From NCBI GenBank assembly GCA_046074525.1, contig JBJTOK010000065.1, forward strand, positions 1-64,000: a DNA stretch of 64,000 bases, read 5' to 3'. Under the pieces are notes generated by a model that made no database searches, was not told the DNA's origin, and saw nothing but the letters and a program-made list of their open reading frames with translations. Source of the DNA: JAHEZL01 sp046074525 (GTDB taxonomy: Bacteria > Bacteroidota > Bacteroidia > Flavobacteriales_C > GCA-002722245). Numbering within the stretch: the first letter of the stretch is position 1; each line of letters begins with the position of its first letter. The position numbers were made by a program, and so were the translations under genes. Of the stretch, positions 7,872-15,690 are shown in pieces.

Positions 7872-10355
7872 ATGTCACTGCATGATATCCAACTCCCTAT
7901 ATGCGAAGTTCTTTCCGAATTGCAAAATGCATTGACACAAAACAGCACTGTGATTCTGAGTGCACCGCCGGGAGCAGGAAAAAGTACTGTAGTGCCTATA
8001 GCCTTGTTGGAAGCCAATTGGCTGATGAATCAAAAAATAATCATGCTCGAGCCTCGTCGACTGGCTGCCAAAACAGTGGCCACACGTATGGCGGATATTT
8101 TAGGTGAAGGCGTAGGCGAAACGGTGGGCTACCGCATCCGCTTTGAAACCCGTGTTTCTTCAAAAACCAAAATTGAAGTTGTTACCGAAGGAATTCTCAC
8201 CCGCATGCTGCAAAGTGATAATTCACTGGAAGGTGTGGGCATCGTGATTTTTGATGAGTTTCATGAACGCAGCATTTATGCCGATGTGGCGCTGGCTCTT
8301 TGCCGTGAATCTCAACAAATTTTGCGCAGCAACCTCCGTATCCTCGTAATGTCGGCAACGCTCAATTTAGAAGAACTCAAGAATTTACTCCAGGCTCCTG
8401 TCGTGGAAAGCGCCGGAAAAATGTATCCGGTAGAGATTATTTACACTGCTTCACAAGACCAGATGATGATGGCCGAAACCACGGCTCAAACGGTGATGAG
8501 AGCCTTGCGCGAACAACCGGGCGACATTCTTGTTTTCCTTCCCGGTGAAGCGGAAATACGCAAATGTGAGGAAATATTATCGGCACAAAATAGCGGTGTG
8601 GAACTGCATCCACTCTATGGAAATTTACCGCCACAACAACAAATGGCCGCTATCATGCCTTCCCGTTCGGGTGCACGCAAGGTGGTGATCGCTACTTCCA
8701 TAGCCGAAACCAGCTTAACCATTGAGGGCATTAAAGTAGTTGTAGATTGCGGCTTCGGACGCGTACAAAAATTTGATGCGCGATCAGGTTTATCCAAACT
8801 GGACACGATACTGATTTCAAAAGACAGCGCCGATCAGCGTGCGGGTCGCGCCGGAAGATTATCACCAGGCGTATGCTATCGCCTCTGGTCGAAACCGATG
8901 CATGCCAAACTCGCCGAGCACCGCAATCCCGAAATTATTGAAGCCGACCTTACTTCTTTTGTTCTCGATATGGCCATGTGGGGTGTGCAGGACATCAACT
9001 CCCTCACCTGGCTTACTCCACCTCCGGCACATCACGTGAAAATGGCTATTGAGCTCCTGGAAGAATTAAATGCATTGGAGAAAGGACGCATCACTGCCCA
9101 CGGAAAAAAGATGAATGCTTTACCTTGCCATCCGCGTGTAGCGCACATGATGCTGATGGCTGAAGGACAAAATAAAATTCACCTTGCCGCTGACATTGCG
9201 GCATTGCTCGACGAACGCGATCCGCTAGGAAAAGAATCTGGTATTGATATCAATCTCCGTATTGAAGTACTGCGCAGGCAACGGCAAACAAAATCGGCGG
9301 GAAGAAAATTCGGGCGCATCATGAAAATTGCCGAGCAATACCGCTCCATGTTCAACGCCGAAGAAAACAATCAGCCAGTTGATCCTTACGAAACAGGATT
9401 CCTTTTAGTGCAGGCCTATCCCGAACGCATCGCCTGTGCGCGACCAGGCAACAATGCCCAGTTCCAGCTGTCGGGAGGAAATCTCGCCATGGCTTCGCAC
9501 AAGGATGATTTGGCGCATGAACCCTGGCTGGCCATTGCCAACCTCGACGCCCGCGACGGCATGGGAAAAATATTCATGGCATCGCCGCTCAATCCGAAAG
9601 ACTTGATGCCGCTGCTGAAAGAAAAAGAAATCATTCAGTGGAACAGTAAAAAAGGCGGACTCACCGCTGTGAAGGAAATGCGATTGGGAAGAATCGTTTT
9701 GAAATCAACGCCTTTGCACAATCCCGATCCAAACCATATACAGCAAGCCATCTGTGATGCGATAAAAAAAGATGGCGAGCATTTGCTCGACTGGAACGAT
9801 CAGGTGACACAATTTCAGAACAGAATTTTATCACTAAAAAAATGGAACTCGAATCAGGAATGGCCCGACATCTCAACCGAAAAATTATTATCCGAGTGTG
9901 AACTCTGGCTCCTTCCCTATTTGGTGCAAATCAAGTCGAATGAGGATTTGAAAAAACTCAACCTGCACGACATCCTTTTTCATTTTCTTGATTTTGAAAA
10001 ACAAAAACAGCTAAATGATCTCGCTCCCGCAAAAATTGAAGTTCCAAGCGGATCACAAATTACATTAGAATATTCCGCTTCGGGTGCCCCTCCAATACTG
10101 GCAGTGCGCATACAGGAAGTTTTCGGATTGGCCGATACACCGAAAGTGAATAATGGAAAAATGAGTGTACTGATGCATTTGCTTTCTCCGGGATACAAAC
10201 CGGTGCAGATTACCGGCGACTTAAAAAGCTTCTGGCAAAATGCTTATTTTGAAGTGAGGAAGGAACTCAAACCTCGTTACCCTAAACACGCATGGCCTGA
10301 TGATCCTTGGAATCATCCTGCCATCCGAGGGACGAAGAAACAGAATGGATTGTAG
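7872..10355 (+). CDS. hrpB: ATP-dependent RNA helicase HrpB
   Basis: An 827-residue DEAH/RHA-type helicase, matching the usual HrpB length of about 800-850. The Walker A motif PPGAGKST is at residues 32-39, the family-specific DEFH box at 128-131, SAT at 161-163, and motif VI QRAGRAGR at 322-329. A helicase-associated region follows, then the HrpB-specific C-terminal domain ending in the diagnostic YPKHAWPDDPWNHPA. HrpB is thought to remodel RNA with ATP hydrolysis; its cellular role is unclear in most bacteria. It stands alone on the plus strand, converging on the YdeI-like gene with a palindromic repeat between them. A start at 7872 is right after a TTTGCCGC box, so the mRNA may be nearly leaderless. 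Confidence 0.95.
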   Translation: MSLHDIQLPICEVLSELQNALTQNSTVILSAPPGAGKSTVVPIALLEANWLMNQKIIMLEPRRLAAKTVATRMADILGEGVGETVGYRIRFETRVSSKTKIEVVTEGILTRMLQSDNSLEGVGIVIFDEFHERSIYADVALALCRESQQILRSNLRILVMSATLNLEELKNLLQAPVVESAGKMYPVEIIYTASQDQMMMAETTAQTVMRALREQPGDILVFLPGEAEIRKCEEILSAQNSGVELHPLYGNLPPQQQMAAIMPSRSGARKVVIATSIAETSLTIEGIKVVVDCGFGRVQKFDARSGLSKLDTILISKDSADQRAGRAGRLSPGVCYRLWSKPMHAKLAEHRNPEIIEADLTSFVLDMAMWGVQDINSLTWLTPPPAHHVKMAIELLEELNALEKGRITAHGKKMNALPCHPRVAHMMLMAEGQNKIHLAADIAALLDERDPLGKESGIDINLRIEVLRRQRQTKSAGRKFGRIMKIAEQYRSMFNAEENNQPVDPYETGFLLVQAYPERIACARPGNNAQFQLSGGNLAMASHKDDLAHEPWLAIANLDARDGMGKIFMASPLNPKDLMPLLKEKEIIQWNSKKGGLTAVKEMRLGRIVLKSTPLHNPDPNHIQQAICDAIKKDGEHLLDWNDQVTQFQNRILSLKKWNSNQEWPDISTEKLLSECELWLLPYLVQIKSNEDLKKLNLHDILFHFLDFEKQKQLNDLAPAKIEVPSGSQITLEYSASGAPPILAVRIQEVFGLADTPKVNNGKMSVLMHLLSPGYKPVQITGDLKSFWQNAYFEVRKELKPRYPKHAWPDDPWNHPAIRGTKKQNGL

Positions 10356-10418
10356 ATTTCCCCACAGATCTCACTGATTAACACTGACCTAAGTAAATCC
10401 GTGGGATCTGCGGGAAAT
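10356..10418. repeat. palindromic intergenic element, GGGAAAT family, copy 1
   Basis: An imperfect inverted repeat: ATTTCCCCACAGATCTCACT on the left pairs with ATCCGTGGGATCTGCGGGAAAT on the right. It fills the whole gap between the convergent hrpB and YdeI-like genes. The same end motifs recur at 14476, 44440, 48611 and 50177. It may serve as a bidirectional terminator. Confidence 0.7.
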
Positions 10419-10420
10419 GA

Positions 10421-11038
10421 TTATTTCAAATACTTCCAATCTCTGATTTTCCCTTCCGACAACCACTGCACCGAAGTAGCCATTCTTTCACTACGCGTCT
10501 TCTCTGTTTTTGCTCCAGTCACCCAGTTCACATACTCTTTCTTTTTACTGAAACTGAAATTTTCAAAAATCTCCAACGCTGCCAAATTCTTCTTTAGCGC
10601 CTTCATAAAATAATCAGGAATATCAAGAGTTTCAGGTTTAGCTTCTTTTTTAGGCTTCACTACTTTTACACCTTTATCAGTGAGCAACATTGCTTCCCTG
10701 ATGTATTCCAAAAGTATTTTGTCTTTAGGCAAATCCTTTACAGATGTTATTTTTCCGAAATGTCCCATAGCATCTCCCTCTCCGTGAATGAACATAACCT
10801 TGTGCTTATCCTTCATCAGCGACGCCTTCCAGAATCCAAAAGCGCAATGATGTTTGAACCCTGCCATACTGCACATCATCTCACCTTTGTAATCGAAATG
10901 CGGAAAACTCCACTTCATTTTTTCTTCTACATCAGGACAAACAGCGTGAACTAAATCACGAAGATGATTAAGGATGGGTTGCGCAAAATCCTGCGACTTC
11001 AATATATACTGATCTATCTGTGGATTTCTTTTGGCCAT
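10421..11038 (-). CDS. YdeI/OmpD-associated family protein with DUF1801 domain
   Basis: A 205-residue protein from the ATG at 11038. An upstream in-frame ATG at 11083 adds 15 residues, but the family normally starts MA-K-NP-x-x-DxYI, as here at MAKRNPQIDQYI. Residues ~5-110 form the DUF1801 domain (HLRDLVHAVCPDVEEKMKWSFPHFDYKGEMMCSM). Residues ~140-205 form the YdeI/OmdA domain (IPDYFMKALKKN, ENFSFSKKKEYVNWVTGAKTEKTRSERM). Members are implicated in bacteriocin or peptide protection in enterobacteria, but the mechanism is unknown, and transfer of that role to Bacteroidota is not safe. Confidence 0.85.
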   Translation of the reverse strand: MAKRNPQIDQYILKSQDFAQPILNHLRDLVHAVCPDVEEKMKWSFPHFDYKGEMMCSMAGFKHHCAFGFWKASLMKDKHKVMFIHGEGDAMGHFGKITSVKDLPKDKILLEYIREAMLLTDKGVKVVKPKKEAKPETLDIPDYFMKALKKNLAALEIFENFSFSKKKEYVNWVTGAKTEKTRSERMATSVQWLSEGKIRDWKYLK

Positions 11039-11100
11039 GCAAATAAGATGTTTGAATTGAAGATAAATATATTTTGATTTCAAACTACTTCCCTAAAAAC

Positions 11101-11131
11101 AAAACCCCCACCTGTGCTGGTGAGGGTTTTT
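11101..11131 (-). terminator. intrinsic terminator of the glycosyltransferase gene
   Basis: A 12-bp stem with one mismatch (AAAACCCCCACC / GGTGAGGGTTTT) and a 6-base loop. On the minus strand it is followed by TTTTGTTTTT. It starts 10 bases after the stop of the glycosyltransferase gene. Confidence 0.8.
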
Positions 11132-11140
11132 AACTGGTCA

Positions 11141-12073
11141 TTAAACCACTAAAAACTTTCTCTTGATATATCTGTAAGCCCTTATCGGCAACCATGGAGT
11201 ACGACGTCGCTGAATTTCTTTAAGAAATGAAAAGAAAAGCTGACTCGCTGCTTTCGACTCCTCTACTTTTAAAGGAAGCAACTGCACCGATGCATCTTCA
11301 AACAAATCAACATCAAAACTCTTATCTTCCTTAGAGTTCATTCCCGAATTATCGAAACCTATGTTTTTTACTAAACTGTATTTAGGATACAAGGACAAGC
11401 CATTTTGTAAAAAAGTACTGCCGTACCATTTTATACCCCAGGTATCGAGACGTCCTTCAATATTTGCCTCAAGCTGATCTTGCATATCCGTGTAATTACC
11501 ATAAAAGTTGAACTTATTCATTTCATTCCTTTTATTAATGGCGTCGGATATTTTCTGGGCATCGTTCATGAAGAGCATCCACCTATCGCTCCAAGTTGCC
11601 CAACCCCATGAGCAGGTCATTGGCAGAAAAAAAGTATCGCCAAGCGTACTTTTATCCATATTGAAAGAATAGCCCGATATATGCATCACCCTTTTCTTGA
11701 GTTCATACATTTCAAGTGCTTCATTCATGTAACTAAGGAAATTCTTACCAAGAACTAAATCATCTTCAATAACGATGACCCTGCCATGTCGGCTAATCAC
11801 GTCGTTTACGCCTTCAACAATTGAACTCTTAAGTCCTTTATTCTTTTCTGCACAAACGAGTGTTACTGATTTACACCACTTCTTTTTATTTACGGCAGCT
11901 CTCACCGCTTCAATTACCGCCAATTCCTCCTTATCACTAGGATTTTTAGGGCCATCGGAATAAACAATAAGCTCCGATTCTCCGGCAAGGGTATTGTTGC
12001 TCAGACTTTCTAAGGTGTGAGCCAGGTGGAAGGGCCGATTATAAGCAAATAATACAATTGGAGCTAATTGCAT
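11141..12073 (-). CDS. glycosyltransferase, GT2/GNT-I-like fold
   Basis: A 310-residue nucleotide-sugar transferase with a GT-A fold. The N-terminal PIVLFAYNRPFHLAHTLESL is the nucleotide-binding start, VYSDGPKNPSDKEEL follows, and IEDDLVLGKNFLSYM near residue 100 supplies the acidic metal-binding motif. The SWGWATWSDRW segment around residue 155 is typical of sugar transferases close to eukaryotic GNT-I that modify cell-surface glycans. No membrane segments are present, so it is cytoplasmic or peripheral. It is a single gene with its own terminator; donor and acceptor cannot be inferred. Confidence 0.85.
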   Translation of the reverse strand: MQLAPIVLFAYNRPFHLAHTLESLSNNTLAGESELIVYSDGPKNPSDKEELAVIEAVRAAVNKKKWCKSVTLVCAEKNKGLKSSIVEGVNDVISRHGRVIVIEDDLVLGKNFLSYMNEALEMYELKKRVMHISGYSFNMDKSTLGDTFFLPMTCSWGWATWSDRWMLFMNDAQKISDAINKRNEMNKFNFYGNYTDMQDQLEANIEGRLDTWGIKWYGSTFLQNGLSLYPKYSLVKNIGFDNSGMNSKEDKSFDVDLFEDASVQLLPLKVEESKAASQLFFSFLKEIQRRRTPWLPIRAYRYIKRKFLVV

Positions 12074-12148
12074 AATACATCTTTAAAATTAATTTCAACT
12101 TAGTGTTATAGGGTTCTGGCACAAGGCCTATTCCCCTGAAAACCAATT

Positions 12149-12481
12149 TTAAATCAGTAAAGAACAATATTTAATTGGCAAATCCCTGGAAATAAGGAGA
12201 TGGGAATAATACTGGCGAAGGTCTTCTGTAAACCCTTGTTGATTAGGCAATTTCACAGCATAATCCTCCAGAGCTGGCAAAAAGGAAAATATTCGTGCGG
12301 GACCACATTTTTTTTTCTTTTGCGTGTGTTTTATAAGATGAAGAACTTCTTTGCCATCCTCATCATTTGAATTAATAACCGAAAATTGATTGCAAAGCTC
12401 AATAAGAAAGATATTCAGTGACAATATCACCGCAGCGTACAACACAAAAAATATGCTTACAAATTTCTTCAATGCCTTCAC
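12149..12481 (-). CDS. 110-residue membrane-anchored protein, paralogue A
   Basis: An N-terminal basic MKALKK precedes one hydrophobic segment (residues ~7-28). The remaining ~80 residues are polar, with TQKKKKCG at 53-60 and the C-terminal tail DLPIKYCSLLI. The protein at 18679-19011 has the same length and shares cysteines at exactly positions 30, 59 and 106, the SN-x-E-x-GK-x-x-L-x-LIK-x-TQK-x-KKCG core and the DLP-x-K-x-CSLL end. This shows a real two-member family. No known domain is recognised. It is predicted to be a membrane-anchored or secreted protein with possible disulphide or metal chemistry. It lies alone between a glycosyltransferase and the divergent DUF4139 gene. Confidence 0.72.
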   Translation of the reverse strand: MKALKKFVSIFFVLYAAVILSLNIFLIELCNQFSVINSNDEDGKEVLHLIKHTQKKKKCGPARIFSFLPALEDYAVKLPNQQGFTEDLRQYYSHLLISRDLPIKYCSLLI

Positions 12482-12737
12482 TTAAGTCTGCTTTTCGCAG
12501 CTAAACTACCAAAAAATATTTCACAATACTAATTCACTTTCATGGCATTAACCTGAGCCCTTTTACTTTTCAGGTTAAGTTTAAAGGCATAACGCCTTAT
12601 AACCTATAAGTCTCTGACAATTGAAAAAAACTACAATTTGCTCATTGTTTTTTCTGTAAAAAGACACGAAAACAGGACTTTACTAAGTCGTAACACCACT
12701 TCCCTAACTCCCCCTTTAAGAGAGCAATCTCTTCACC

Positions 12738-12745
12738 TACTTTTG
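12738..12745 (+). promoter_or_regulatory. possible Bacteroidota -7 box upstream of the first DUF4139 gene
   Basis: TACTTTTG matches the TAnnTTTG -7 consensus and lies 23 bases before the ATG at 12769. No good -33 TTTG is visible. The paralogous gene at 42786 has TACTTTTA at nearly the same distance from its start. Confidence 0.35.
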
Positions 12746-12768
12746 GTGAAACACTAAATATTATTGTC

Positions 12769-14472
12769 ATGAAAAAAATAAAGCTACTGCTTCTGCTATC
12801 ACTAAATTTCGCAGTCGCCTTTTCCCAGGAAGGCATGCCTGTAAAATCAAAAATTACAAGAGCTACGCTTTTCCTTGAAGGTGCACAAATCTTCCGGTCT
12901 GCTACTGTAGACCTCAAAAAAGGAAACAACAAATTCATCTTCCGCGACTTGTCGGATGAAATTATTGTAAAAAGCATACAGGCCACAGGAACTGACGCCT
13001 ATATCATCCTTGATGTGGCCCACAACATCAACTACACTATCCCTGAAGTAATAAAGTTCCAGTCTCTTCCGGCACATGCGCTGAAAGAAATAAAGTCAAT
13101 GAAAGATTCCCTTGTGATTGCCGACTTGCTCATTGCCCAAAACCAAGAAAAGCTGACGCATCTGGCGGGTGAAAAAAATATGGTAATCCATAATAATCTT
13201 ATGGTACAAGGCGAAATCAATGATACACTTCCTATCTTGAAAGAAGCCTTGCTCTTTTACCGAAGCAAGCTGGATGAAATTGACGCAGAGATTTACAAAC
13301 ACAAAATAAAACAGCACCATCTCTCGCAATTGAGTGCTAGGATCAATAACCGTCTCCGTGAATTGGAAAACTACCAGGGACAAACTACGCCCGTTAAATC
13401 CTTCAACAGGGAAAAACAGCATGAAGTAATTGTTACCATTTACACTGAAAAAGACATCAACAACACCAAACTGGAAATCAACTATGTTATCCCCAACGCA
13501 GGCTGGTCGCCGGCTTACGACATCCGATCCAATGGCACCGATGAGGCAATTACACTCACTTACAAAGCCAATATTTATCAGGCGTCAGGAGTCGATTGGG
13601 AGAATATCCCTATAAGATTATCAACTTTCAATCCAACCAATTGCAATTTAAAACCCGAGTTGCCCACCTGGGATTTGAGCAAATCCCTTATCAGGAAATT
13701 CTCTGCGGCTGTAAAAGAGAAAAAAGTTTCTGATGATTACGAAAGAGCAAAAAATTCTTCTGAGGCAATGATCACCTCAGGAAGCAATTTCCAATTGGAA
13801 GTAGCCGATGGATATTCCATCCTGGAAAGTGAAAACGTAACAAAAGTAGAAACCGACAAACACCCCTCCTTCACGAATGTTGAATTTGATATCGATCTGC
13901 CATGCACATTGAAAAGCAGCAGTAAGAGCATCCTCATATTTGTAAGTCAAACCACTATCAAAGCAAGCTACCAAAGGTACCTGGTACCAAAACTCGACAA
14001 GCAATCCTATATAGTTGCGAAGATCGGCGGATGGGAAAACCTCAACCTGTTGAACGGTCCGGTGAACATCTACTATAAAAACACTTATATGGGTGAAACA
14101 CTCATTGATGTTTGGAACACCAATGATTCCCTGCAGGTGTCGCTGGGCAGAAACCAAAGCGTAATTGCCCTGCGCAACAAAACAAAGGACGAGACAAAAA
14201 ATATTGCTTTGTCGAACCTGAAATCCAGAGAAATGACTATTGAGCTCAGTATCAAAAACAACAATGACACGAGCGAAGAAGTAATTATTCAAGACCAGCA
14301 GCCGATTTCCTCAAGCGAAAAATTCAAGATTAAATTAAATGAAGCCGCCGGAGCGAAAATCAATTCCAATACAGGCTTGCTGGAATGGACCCTCACGCTG
14401 GCACCGAAAGAAAGCAAATTGATCAAATTCACTTACACTATCGAATGTGATAAAGATGCAGTGATTGAGTAA
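12769..14472 (+). CDS. DUF4139 (MuiA-like, mucoidy inhibitor homologue) exported protein, paralogue 1
   Basis: A 567-residue exported protein. The signal peptide covers residues 1-20 (ends AFSQ). Residues ~27-115 match DUF4140 (ITRATLFLEGAQIFRSATVDLKKG), a coiled-coil-prone stretch covers ~105-205, and ~215-565 is DUF4139 with the core PNAGWSPAYDIRSNG, LTYKANIYQASGVDWENIPIRLST and the terminal GLLEWTLTLAPKESKLIKFTY. The family was first tied to suppression of mucoidy, but its molecular role is not established; the fold suggests a periplasmic or outer-membrane-side beta-rich protein. A second paralogue is at 42786-44438. This copy is more divergent and lacks the longer Ala/Asp linker. Confidence 0.88.
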   Translation: MKKIKLLLLLSLNFAVAFSQEGMPVKSKITRATLFLEGAQIFRSATVDLKKGNNKFIFRDLSDEIIVKSIQATGTDAYIILDVAHNINYTIPEVIKFQSLPAHALKEIKSMKDSLVIADLLIAQNQEKLTHLAGEKNMVIHNNLMVQGEINDTLPILKEALLFYRSKLDEIDAEIYKHKIKQHHLSQLSARINNRLRELENYQGQTTPVKSFNREKQHEVIVTIYTEKDINNTKLEINYVIPNAGWSPAYDIRSNGTDEAITLTYKANIYQASGVDWENIPIRLSTFNPTNCNLKPELPTWDLSKSLIRKFSAAVKEKKVSDDYERAKNSSEAMITSGSNFQLEVADGYSILESENVTKVETDKHPSFTNVEFDIDLPCTLKSSSKSILIFVSQTTIKASYQRYLVPKLDKQSYIVAKIGGWENLNLLNGPVNIYYKNTYMGETLIDVWNTNDSLQVSLGRNQSVIALRNKTKDETKNIALSNLKSREMTIELSIKNNNDTSEEVIIQDQQPISSSEKFKIKLNEAAGAKINSNTGLLEWTLTLAPKESKLIKFTYTIECDKDAVIE

Positions 14473-14475
14473 ATG

Positions 14476-14508
14476 ATTTCCCGCTGGTCACGACGATCTG
14501 CGGGAATT
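14476..14508. repeat. palindromic intergenic element, GGGAAAT family, short copy 2
   Basis: ATTTCCCGC at 14476-14484 and GCGGGAATT at 14499-14507 form a short inverted repeat filling the gap between the convergent DUF4139 gene and the small lipoprotein ORF. The arms match the ends of the longer copies at 44440 and 50177. Confidence 0.55.
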
Positions 14509-14676
14509 TTATTTCTTCCGAAGCGCAAGGATCAAGGCCGCTGCCACAGCAATAACGACTAGAGCAATTACCAATCCCGTCCATGCGCCTGCCTTGAAAA
14601 TGCTACTAACTAACGAACACCCCAACAGGGACATTCCCATGATTAGCAATAAAAAATAAACCGGTTTACCTCTCAT
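14509..14676 (-). CDS. small lipoprotein-like membrane protein, 55 residues
   Basis: This short ORF encodes MRGKPVYFLLLIMGM followed by SLLGC, a signal-peptidase II lipobox with Cys20. A short polar stretch (SLVSSIFKAGAW) precedes one long hydrophobic helix (~33-51) and ends LRKK. The pattern of an apparent lipobox, a VxxIFKAG turn and a single transmembrane helix recurs in many small Bacteroidota proteins of unknown role. Its ATG overlaps the stop of the preceding 33-codon ORF as ATGA, suggesting translational coupling. It converges on the DUF4139 gene. Confidence 0.65.
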   Translation of the reverse strand: MRGKPVYFLLLIMGMSLLGCSLVSSIFKAGAWTGLVIALVVIAVAAALILALRKK

Positions 14677-14774
14677 ACTTTTTGTCTTCTTTCTCTATTT
14701 ACAACGATGATCGTCCTTACAGCGAGGACTATCTTTACAGCTATGACTAATACAACTATCATTATTATTTTCAT
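14673..14774 (-). CDS. 33-residue hydrophobic micro-ORF coupled to the small lipoprotein
   Basis: ATG at 14774, product MKIIMIVVLVIAVKIVLAVR followed by TIIVVN and a basic end, stop TGA overlapping the next ATG as ATGA. It is almost entirely hydrophobic, consistent with a single-pass membrane peptide. The overlap with a convincing small membrane protein is the main argument that it is translated; it could instead be a leader that sets translation of the next gene. Confidence 0.4.
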   Translation of the reverse strand: MKIIMIVVLVIAVKIVLAVRTIIVVNRERRQKV

Positions 14775-15020
14775 TTCTTGCTTCTTTTACTGACACCTAC
14801 AATAAAAAAACTGTGCCAACTGCCTGTGGCTTAATTTTTAAACTTTCTAATAGGTTCAACACCGAAAAATGAATGCAAATAAAATTAGATCAAAAGCTTC
14901 CATCGAAAAATTGGTAACGTATGCTTTATAATATGCAAACCACATTCAACAGCAACTAGAAGCACCGTACATATGCTAAAAAAAACGCGAAGAGAATAAC
15001 AGTAAAAAAAAAATTTAACA

Positions 15021-15545
15021 TTGCCATTGCAAGTGAAACCGAAAAAAATTTTCATCCCCGACAACGGTAGGTATCCAGGCAATTCTCTGCCAGTACTGGT
15101 TTATAAAAGCGCACTAAAACTTCCGCGCCTATTCCCTGCGAAATACATCAAAAAATTATTTCAGAAAAACGGTTGGACCAGGAACTGGAAAGATGGCATT
15201 TATACTTATGATCATTACCACAGCAACACTCATGAAGTGCTTGGTGTAAGCAAGGGAAAAAGCACCATTCGCTTTGGCGGTGAAAAAGGACCAGAGATAA
15301 CGCTTGAGAAAGGTGACGTGGTAGTGATTCCCGCCGGAGTAGCGCATAAAAACCTGGGAAGGAAAAATGACCTTACTTGCGTAGGTGGTTATCCCGAAGG
15401 AAAATACCCCGACTCCAACTACGGTGAAAAAGGAGAACGACCAAAAGCCGATTATAAGATTGCCTCATTAAGCCTTCCCAAATGCGATCCTGTATTTGGA
15501 GAAAACAAAGGTTTGGTAAGGATTTGGAAAGACATAACGGAGTAA
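15021..15545 (+). CDS. cupin-domain protein, YjlB type
   Basis: A 174-residue single-domain cupin. Motif 1 is seen as YDHYHSNTHEVLGVSKGKSTIRFGG: two His and one Glu are the metal ligands, with His at the usual H-x-H-like positions. Motif 2 is GDVVVIPAGVAHKNLG with the fourth His. The preceding LFPAKYIKKLFQKNGWTRNW and the following GGYPEGKYPDSNYGE are typical of the YjlB-like subfamily. It is cytoplasmic with no signal peptide. Enzymatic activity is unknown; sugar or small-molecule binding is common in cupins. It stands alone on the plus strand. Confidence 0.85.
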   Translation: MPLQVKPKKIFIPDNGRYPGNSLPVLVYKSALKLPRLFPAKYIKKLFQKNGWTRNWKDGIYTYDHYHSNTHEVLGVSKGKSTIRFGGEKGPEITLEKGDVVVIPAGVAHKNLGRKNDLTCVGGYPEGKYPDSNYGEKGERPKADYKIASLSLPKCDPVFGENKGLVRIWKDITE

Positions 15546-15661
15546 ATTTATCAAGGCGAAAATAATTGATTTATATCAAAAAAAGCACCTATAAGCCTAT
15601 CACCCAGCTTCTTTCAAAAAAAATTATACGAAAAAATCCGTATAAACATAAAAACTATTCG

Positions 15662-15669
15662 TATTTTTG
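15662..15669 (+). promoter_or_regulatory. possible -7 promoter box before the repeat-rich secreted protein gene
   Basis: TATTTTTG matches TAnnTTTG and lies 21 bases upstream of the ATG at 15691. No convincing -33 element is seen at the usual distance. Confidence 0.35.
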
Positions 15670-15690
15670 CAGTGAAATTTACTATACCCT

